A stretch of DNA of 64,000 bases, taken from NCBI GenBank assembly GCA_025024175.1, contig QCXZ01000075.1, positions 682,001 through 746,000 on the forward strand, read 5' to 3'. This stretch comes from Rhyzopertha dominica. Lineage: Eukaryota; Arthropoda; Insecta; Coleoptera; Bostrichidae. Within the stretch, counting starts at the first letter, position 1, and each line of letters opens with the position of its first letter. A program made the translations under genes and the position numbers. A model generated the notes under the pieces. The model did no database searches. It was not told where the DNA came from and saw only the letters and a list, made by a program, of their open reading frames with translations. Shown here in pieces: positions 46,444 to 64,000 of the stretch.

Positions 46444-47980
46444 GTTTTTATTTTTGATAATATATTGCTGGGAAACGCTCAATAGTATTTTTAAATCCAT
46501 CCATCTAACAGTAAGCAGTGTCTGTTACAAAATTTTAATTTTGTGGTTGTAGAAACATACTAGTGTAAATGAAATGGAAAAATTTTGACAAGTCTAGACG
46601 TGTGACGTAGAAATTCATAGGTAATTCGTGCTAGAAACAAAATTATTTAAGTCTTAAAAACGTGCAAAGGCTGCTTCCCAACTTACTAAATCGAAGACAA
46701 AGGTCAATTTAATCCGATTTCACGGAAAATTGCAAGTTTCATTCTTACCCCACTTATGGTTTCGTTTTCTAGCCTATAAGTATCGCTATATACCACAGAA
46801 ATGCAAAGAATATCAGAGATTTTGAAGAAATTGAGCTTAAAATGAACAGAAAACGATGTATTTTGTGTACAAACAGAACTGCCATTGCCATTACTGAATT
46901 GTTTAACAAAATATTTACCCCATTTTCCAACACTGCAACGAGGAACTGAATAACTTTAAAATTAAAGTTTACTGACGTTATGTAGTAGTTTTTTTGACAT
47001 ATTTTGCTAATAATAACTGGACGTGAAACATAATCAAAAACTTGTACTTACCCAAGTATTTTCTGGAGTCTGGATGGGGTAAATCTTCCGAGCCACTTCA
47101 AAACGTAAGTTCTTGTCGCTATATGGACAAAAAAAATCGAAACGTAATAAAGAATGAAAGAAAACTAAACATAATAAATATAAAGAACAAATTATTTGAT
47201 TTTTAGTAACGGGTACAAAAGTATTGACTTTTTGTAATACATTCTTCAATTTTTATCATTTTGTTTCTCCTTCTTTTGGATATGCAAGTGAAAATTTTAT
47301 TTTTCTGATTTGATTTCCACCTGAAATTCCGATTCTTGTTAAACCTTTTACATAATAATAATGTCTCTACTCTACTTCTTTCCAATGCTAAAAAAAGGTA
47401 CCAAAAGAACTACTTTGTAGTTCTGTTGCTGTTTATTATGAATTGTAATTAAGAAAAAATCGACACGATATAAAGAATGAAACAAAAATAATTTTTTTTT
47501 TTATAAAACTGCTATAAATATTCCTGTAAAACTAAACAAGAAGATCAAAAAACAAGCCACAGTTATATATCTGTATAATATCGATGATATAATTGAATAT
47601 ATTAATACTATATCTACAATTGTATATTATAATCTCATTGCGATAAAAAATACTCTAACGACAAGAAAAAACAAACATTACACACAAAACAAAAATAGGG
47701 TTAAAAACAAGCGGGATTCCCGGACAATGTATTTTTTTTAAAGGCAGTGCGGGAACCCCGCCCGTGCAGCTACACGAAACAGTGGACGGACACGGTTTTT
47801 AAGTACTTTCCTCCTTACAGATACGCCTAATCCTACGAGAAATATACAATCACGCTAGTCTAGAAACACTGTGCTATATACCTGATAAATACGTTAGAAT
47901 CTGAGGTTTGTTCGCTACAAGAATTTGTCTAGACTAAACTTTACTGTGGTAGGAAAAAAGGGAGAAGGATAGACGACACG
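46444..47980. other. Intergenic region and probable MYRF 3' UTR
   Basis: AT-rich. A minus-strand AATAAA at 47432-47437, 544 nt past the MYRF stop, could end the MYRF transcript. A GC-rich inverted segment near 47708-47766 (gcgggattccc, gggaaccccgc) could fold as a UTR stem. One exon-like segment (47052-47118) is listed separately. Confidence 0.4.
47052..47118 (-). other. Orphan exon-like segment
   Basis: Minus strand: acceptor CATATAG, 67 nt, donor GTAAGTAC. The open frame reads DKNLRFEVARKIYPIQTPENTW and is protein-like. It enters in phase 2 and leaves in phase 0, and no partner exon was found. It may belong to a gene whose other exons I could not see. Confidence 0.35.
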
Positions 47981-58094
<10,114 letters not shown>

Positions 58095-58399
58095 CTTAAA
58101 AAAATATGACGTAAATATACATGTGGTAGAGTGATCTGGATGCTATGGTTCTTCTCCTGTGTCAATAGAGTGTAGCACTTAGTACTATAGCAGTAATATT
58201 CCTCTCCCCATACCGAAGTATAAACAAGAAAGACAACAATACTAAATTGGGGAACAGTAAACGTGAGTTTGGATAAAAACCAGTCCTATAGGAACTTGAC
58301 ACTCAATTTGAAGAGGAACAAAGTTATATTCTATCTAGAATGAATCTTATAGTCAGGGCACCAGCAAGTTTTACTTAAAGCATCTAACTGTTTTGGATA

Positions 58400-58860
58400 T
58401 GTGGATACTGAAGGCGAATTTATCAACAAGAATCAGAGAGATAAAAAGCGTATAAATCATGCTGGTAAAGTTCAACAATCTGATAAAGAAGCAACATAGC
58501 ACAAAATTTTTAAATCATTGGCATAATAGGGTTTCTGACACTTCAACACATTAACAATGTCACTGATAATTAGTATAAGTACACTAGGCCTATAGTTGAT
58601 CCCTGAGGAACTCCAGAGGTCGCAGCAAATAAGATATTCTTAGAATTGTGATAGCAGGCGATCTGGTGTCTGTGATTCCAGTAAGATGTAATGCAGAAGA
58701 GCATGTTGTGATCGAAAGTGTTAATTGCGTTTTGAAAGTCAATGTTAATGAATACAGCAACCTACAAGAAGTCACCAAAGACCTCGACTGTAAACTGAAT
58801 GAAGCAAACCGGATTTTTAAATGTCGATCTACAAAATCAACCTGATGTAATTTTGAAGAT
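58400..58860 (-). mobile_element. LINE reverse-transcriptase fragment (minus strand)
   Basis: The minus strand reads INIDFQNAINTFDHNMLLC, then AATSGVPQGSTIGLVYLY, and farther on YANDLKIL: the 'DF-KAFD--DH-LL', 'SGVPQGS-LGP' and '(Y)ADD-KI' boxes of LINE polymerases with substitutions and frame breaks. Confidence 0.65.
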
Positions 58861-60690
58861 TAACCAACAAGAAATAGCAACTCAAAAAGCAAAAGAGAGT
58901 AATGGGAGGTAGTATAGCTTTAATGTTAAACAGAATCGCAAAAAAACTAAATCAGAAGAGTCCACGGTCGTTTTGTTTGTATTACCCGGACTGATGTAGA
59001 TTCTGCGTAAATATATGCACGCTAAAGCATACCCGCTCTAAGAATTCTGTTTAGTCAATAACTACTACACCCCGTATTGTTTAGCCGTAACCATGGTGAT
59101 ATAACCAGGGATTATTTTAGATGATAGGGTTTCAAGTATCTCTTCTGGGTAGTGAAACAGACGGGAAATATTATTATTACAACCCCTTTTTAGAGGTACG
59201 TTTCTAGTACTTGCGAAAATTGACGACAACTCCGAAATTAGCAAAGAAACAAACACTCCACGTTACCACATGTAANTAACATTTTAAAATCTTCAGAATA
59301 CTTGACATCAAATAGAGTAATTCGCTCTCACAAAAACAGGGAAAGCTGACACAAAGACTACAAGGTTTGTCTCCAATCTCGAAGGAAATTTTCGTGTTGA
59401 ATTTTTAAGAAAAACTTTTATCCATTTCACGTCAGAGGACGGAGGTATTTTTTCTGTACTTAGCTCTGTTGGTGATGAAATTTTTACATTTTACTATTAA
59501 GGTCTTTTAAATCATTAAGTTTATTATTGTGAGTCTTAGCAGTTTTTTGGAACCAACTTCTCAAATTTTACAATTTTTGCTGGATACACTGGATTTTATT
59601 AATTTATTTTCATTTACATTAGTGTGGAGTATATGTTGTAAAGCTCGAACGTAAGCACTGCAAGGATAATTCCGAACTCAACATCAGATGATTCAATGGA
59701 CCTGTTTGAAACGTTTAGCTTCAATTTAAAGTCAGTGACGTCGTAGCACAGCTAAGTACGATAATTTCATTGTGAATGGCATAATTAACACTCACACAAG
59801 CTCATTTTGCCTCAACTATAATATTATGTTAACGAAATGCGAGTTGTTATGTTTATCTACAAGCTCACGATTTAAAATTCGATGTTTACATTCGAAAATG
59901 TGTTCTTGTGTTATGTAAAAATATGATCTGATAAAGAGATGTTTATTTTACCTAAAAAAAACCAGTGGGTACGAAAATTTTGCGTCCTTTTTGAGTTGAC
60001 GTCCTATAGTCAGAACCTAGGTCAAAATTTGCTACACTTTTCTGTAGATCAGTTACAATACGTATTTTAGTCACGTCCGCAGAAAATTTCTCCGTTTAGA
60101 AGAATCGCTCATCTACAGACGTTAATTGTGCAAAAATAGCCGCATTGTTGTTTTGTGTGACAGCGAAATTTATATCTGTAAAACTAGCGAACGACCAGCC
60201 AAAGTTAAATGAACCGAAGAAATATGTTTTTGCAGTGCAGAATTTTCGATGGCCAATGATCCGTTTGTCTTTCCGACCGTAGAGTGTGTTTACTATACGG
60301 TATTTGCCTTTTTTTCCCTTTCCCTGGCGGTAAAAATTGAATAGTTGTCGATACGAATGAAGGGTGATATCGATATCACGAATGCGCCACTAATAAGAAT
60401 TTCAATTGTTACTTCATTTCTCAGCAATGATGCTGTTTTCAAAATTTCCATTCTAATTGCATTGTTCAGTACCAGTTACAAGTGCATTAATATTATTATT
60501 TATATTAATTAAATTGTAGCCCATTTCTTTTTTTTTTATTCACGCCAATATCTTTATTGTTAATGGAGATACACAGTTTTAAAGTGTGCCAGTTATTTAT
60601 GAAAATTTAAGAACTATACAACAANAAAATTCAAGTAAAGAACACTACAACAGGAACAATATCTATAGATAACAAGAAAAGTGATATTTC
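58861..60690. other. No gene recognised
   Basis: AT-rich, with ambiguous bases at 59276 and 60625. The missing MYRF 5' exon could lie here, but no frame with an initiator and a phase-1 donor was identified with confidence. Confidence 0.4.
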
Positions 60691-60739
60691 ACTTTCCGTT
60701 CGACTTATTTTTCTGAAACTGTGCATGGGTCTAAAAAGT

Positions 60740-61480
60740 AAAAAAAAAAACTATTCCGTGAAAAATGCAGTATTTTTCAGATTTAAATTATAGAAAATGC
60801 TCAAAATGTTCCCCATTTACTTACTGGCAGTAATGCAGCCTCGAGTAAAAGTTTTCTAATGTTCTTTGTAGCATATTTGGAAGTAAGTTCTGAATTTCTA
60901 CCGTGATTCGTCCTTTTAAATCTTCTGAATTATGTGGCCGATCAGGATCAGGATACGATTTATTCGGATACCCCCACAGGAAAAACATCAAGCGGCGTCA
61001 GATCAGGGGAACGTGCTGGGCATTCTATCGTTGCGCGCCTACCAATCCATCTATCTGGAAATATCGTATTCAAACATCCACGAAAGTTGACTGCATCTTG
61101 CTGAAACCATGTCTGTTCAGAAGAACGCGCAACATTTTCACGATTAGGGAACATGAGAATAAATTCTGGTAAATGTGTTCGCGCAAGAGCTGTAAATACT
61201 TGACCGCATTCAAATTTGTGTTCGATCAATATCTGCAACTACAACGATCTTCATGAATTGCATTGTAGAATGCAACTACTTCCGAATAACTTCGCCTTCT
61301 ATCTCCATCACCGATCATCATCAAAATTTCGATGCGATCATGTTCAGTTAACTGAGGCATTGCGATTGCATATAACAAAGATGAAAATTATCACCAGTCA
61401 CGAGGAAAATGGGGAGTTTTTGTTCTTACTTAGCGACAGCAAAGTTTTTTGCAAGACCCAAGTTTGTTATCACACTTTTC
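60740..61480 (-). mobile_element. Mariner-like element with internal deletion
   Basis: On the minus strand an ATG at 61360 starts MPQLTEHDRIEILMMIGDGD then RRRSYSEVVAFYN, the N-terminus of a mariner-like transposase. After ~100 bp the frame resumes at the C-terminal half: TWFQQDAV, FPDRWIGRRATIECP, ARSPDLTPLDVF, and (in another frame) WGYPNKSY. The helix-turn-helix and first catalytic Asp region are deleted, and the expected DGAPPH is altered to DAVNF. Non-functional. Confidence 0.8.
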
Positions 61481-62740
61481 TCAACTTAGAATAAATTGTA
61501 CAAGTGTGAAATCAGGAAAAAATATCTCGGAAACGAGAACTGACATCGAGTTGAAAAGATCTCTGTTGTAACCACTTCTGTTAAAGTGTTCTTTGCATAC
61601 TTAAGAAGTCTTCCTCCCATATAAGCATTTCCCCAACGTTTCCAACTATTTCCATCTCAGTTTTGGACAAGATCAACAATTTTTCGGCACATTTCACCAA
61701 TGTCACACACAAAAACCAACGACTAATGTCAGAATCGGACGTAAAAAGCTCGGTCACGTCTGCGTCAGTGTTTATCAGAGCAGAATTTCACGACGAAACG
61801 CTTTTACGGGTTCTTATAAGGTCGACAAGAAGAGAATTGAAATGCAACACTTTCCCTGGACCGGCAAAGAAATGTTTATGGACGTACGACGTGTGATGCG
61901 ACTTATGGCCGTTTTTCGGCGACGACAATTTCATAAAGATCAAGTGAGGTGAAAGTGAGATGCAGATGGAAAAACTGGGAAATTATGCATGTGCTGCATG
62001 TTATGTGCAGGCGATCATGCAAGCTCATATTGGGACGGAGGTTTTTTTGACGAATGGGAAAGAAACAGCTTGCCTTGCATGGCTCCTAATGCCACAGATA
62101 AATTTTCGAATGATTTAAAAACCTCCACCTATACTAAACCAAAAGAAAAAGCCCCTTCTCCATAGAATTTGTGTATCAAACACCTTGAATTTTCCTACTA
62201 TTGAAGTGATTTCAATTTGCAGGTAATCAGTGCGTTTGCATTCTTATTAGGGGTACAGTTAAATATCGAGTGGAGGAAGATTGCATGCAACGATAAGAAA
62301 AGACGTCAAAAATGCCTGGAAGTTTAAAGACATCAGTTTGAACCACTGACTTTAGCACGCTGCCAAATTTTCAGATTATATGTGGAACACATTATGGACA
62401 CGTATAAAAACCAATCATCAAACATCTCTTTCCATTTCTCGTCTGCAAGATATGAAAATACATCATTCTATACTACTAACAACGTCTCGTAGTTGGCAAA
62501 CTTTTGCCTTTCAATTATATCCCCACAATTGGAACCCAAAGTCACAAGGGACAAGGTCGAAACTATAGGGAAGGTAGTTTTAACCTCTTTCTTATTAAAA
62601 ATCAAATGTGTCGTGAGATATATGTAACGGTACATTATCGGGGTGAAAATACCATGTGTCTATGTCTAATTTGGCATAAAAAAAAACAATCAAAATTTCT
62701 GGGGAGGTCAGTTTCTGCCACTTTTTCTATAGGATCGCTG
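61481..62740. other. No gene recognised
   Basis: Short frames only (61663-61896, 62380-62568); no motif, no periodic repeat. Confidence 0.45.
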
Positions 62741-63082
62741 TCATCCATCTTCAATGGAATAAGGAATACGAAGGAAATCTTCTGTACACAGAGGTTTTCT
62801 GGAAGTTAGCCGAGTTGCAGGTAGCTCTTGCAGATCTCGGGAAATCAGAAGTTGATTGATATTTTTCCCAAGCTTTATATGTAGCAAACTCCCTGCGAAC
62901 CTCCGGAGGAGCAATGTTTGAAAGAATCGGAAGCCAAGGTGATGGAGCTGACTCGATTGTTCCAGTCGCATTGAAGTATTTAGTTGAGTGTCAATTTTTC
63001 CTGTGTGACGACTGTTTTTCCAGACAGGACAGCTATAAAGTACGGAGTACACCTGCGTTTGCACCCTAACTTGTACCAGCAA
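62741..63082 (-). mobile_element. LINE reverse-transcriptase C-terminal fragment
   Basis: 113 open codons on the minus strand include LYSCPVWKNSRHTGKIDTQL, NTSMRL and TRLTSRKPL. The order 'YG-PVW ... D-QLN--MR ... LP-LSNI-PP--RR ... LTSRKPL' is that of the post-catalytic region of an RTE/jockey-type LINE polymerase. One end is frame-shifted (the II-GT-RST-LPWL part is missing). Confidence 0.55.
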
Positions 63083-63229
63083 GCTTATGCAGGATGTTAT
63101 TTCTAGTCTGTAATTTGTATTGATGTTTTCCAGACGTCACTCCAGGGTATTTTGGCCAAAAATTATGCCTGAGAATTTTGTTAATTGACCAAAAAAGGTT
63201 GTTTGTCTTTTGATGATTGTCGAGATGAA

Positions 63230-63875
63230 AACAAGTTCGATGGATTATTTCTTGCCTACGCTGGTGATATAAGAATATTCAACTCCATTTCTTCTCAAGA
63301 AGTAGTACAATAATTTACTTCAAATAAACTTGAATACGTTGCGTGGTGTTTGAGTAAAGTTAAACGTCAACAAATACTATACTGTGCAGTCGCATGAATG
63401 ATAACGTTCTTGAAAAAGAAAGAACTTCTAAAAACCTTGCCGTAACTTTAGATTCTGACTTGCTTTTCGTCTGTTTTGTAACTCTGCTTATAGATTCGTA
63501 ATGTAAGTTAGTAGAAACTTCTTTAACATTACCCTTTTAAAAAAAAATTTATGTTAAAGTTCTTTCATTCAAATTGGATGGAATATATCCTTTATAGTAC
63601 GTAATCAAGATGAACTGTTATGTCGACATTATGTGATAAAAGACACTTGCTTCAACTTTATTGTCAAATTAATAAAAAATAAGATAGATTGTCTATCGTT
63701 TATATCTCAAAAACCCTTTGACATCGATCTACTTTTCACCCCTCGTTAGCAAAAACAAACGTTCGGTAACCAATTTTTGTAACCTGCAGAGTCAAGTCAA
63801 ATTGTTATACTTCATCCCAAGTTCTGTAACTGGTTTCCGTTGGACAATAAAGATTATTATTATTACAACAGACTT
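63230..63875 (+). mobile_element. LINE remnant with (ATT)n-type 3' end
   Basis: The plus strand, through several frame breaks, reads FLAYAGDIRIFNSISS (a decayed YADD box), NDNVLEKERTSKNL-like sequence and NLAVTLDSDLLF, as in LINE polymerases after the catalytic box. Downstream, near 63845-63868, an aataaagattattattatta tail looks like a LINE 3' terminus. Confidence 0.55.
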
Positions 63876-64000
63876 TTATTCAACGTGGATAAATGCATTT
63901 TTAATGGAACAGCAAAAAAAACTGACAAATAAGCTCTGAATATCCATTTGGGTAAATTTACTAAATTTAGAGAAGGTTAAACAATTTCTACTGCTTCATT

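Overview
This window is eukaryotic nuclear DNA, most likely from an insect and plausibly a beetle (inference). It is AT-rich. Its genes are split by spliceosomal introns, many only 50-110 bp long, with GT...AG borders and AATAAA signals. The recognisable single-copy genes are animal genes: a myelin regulatory factor (MYRF) gene, a TMEM53/DUF829 hydrolase and a cytosolic thioredoxin. Penelope-like elements, non-LTR retrotransposon remnants, a mariner relic and large satellite arrays surround them.

Layout. 1-15 kb is a C2H2 zinc-finger cluster. A seven-exon plus-strand gene (2204-11181, 839 aa, 13 fingers) has every internal junction in phase 1 and is built from duplicated acidic-linker and finger exons. 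A minus-strand single-exon six-finger gene follows (13593-14333). Diverged duplicated flanks lie at 1-620 and 12240-13090. 15.7-28.8 kb is satellite: about 17 copies of a 294-bp unit (A), then six copies of a 313-bp unit (B). The whole arrangement appears twice on either side of a 100-N gap. The two copies share the same private variants, so this is probably a scaffolding overlap and not biology. Each intact B unit holds a spliceable 128-nt open exon that joins in frame to a terminal exon and poly(A) signal at 28841-28973, so the satellite looks like an amplified exon.

29-40 kb is repeat-rich. It holds a roughly 900-bp foldback palindrome, a 755-bp tandem repeat with an unusually conserved core, Penelope remnants, several 150-180 bp tandem repeats, and a locus (34.8-35.2 kb) where both strands show phase-consistent exons. 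40.8-46.4 kb is gene-dense: TMEM53-like (minus), thioredoxin (plus) and a third zinc-finger gene (plus, seven fingers). 48.0-58.1 kb is MYRF on the minus strand, 18 exons reconstructed to 1,032 aa. It lacks only the N-terminal exon(s), and its introns carry several transposon insertions. 58.1-64 kb has only decayed LINE and mariner remnants.

How the genes relate. The zinc-finger proteins share an acidic N-terminal or linker region with sumoylation-type motifs plus a finger array, as expected of transcriptional regulators. MYRF is a membrane-tethered transcription factor that releases its own DNA-binding half. Nothing links the housekeeping genes functionally. All exon joins were read by eye from splice sites and reading phase, without transcript or database support.
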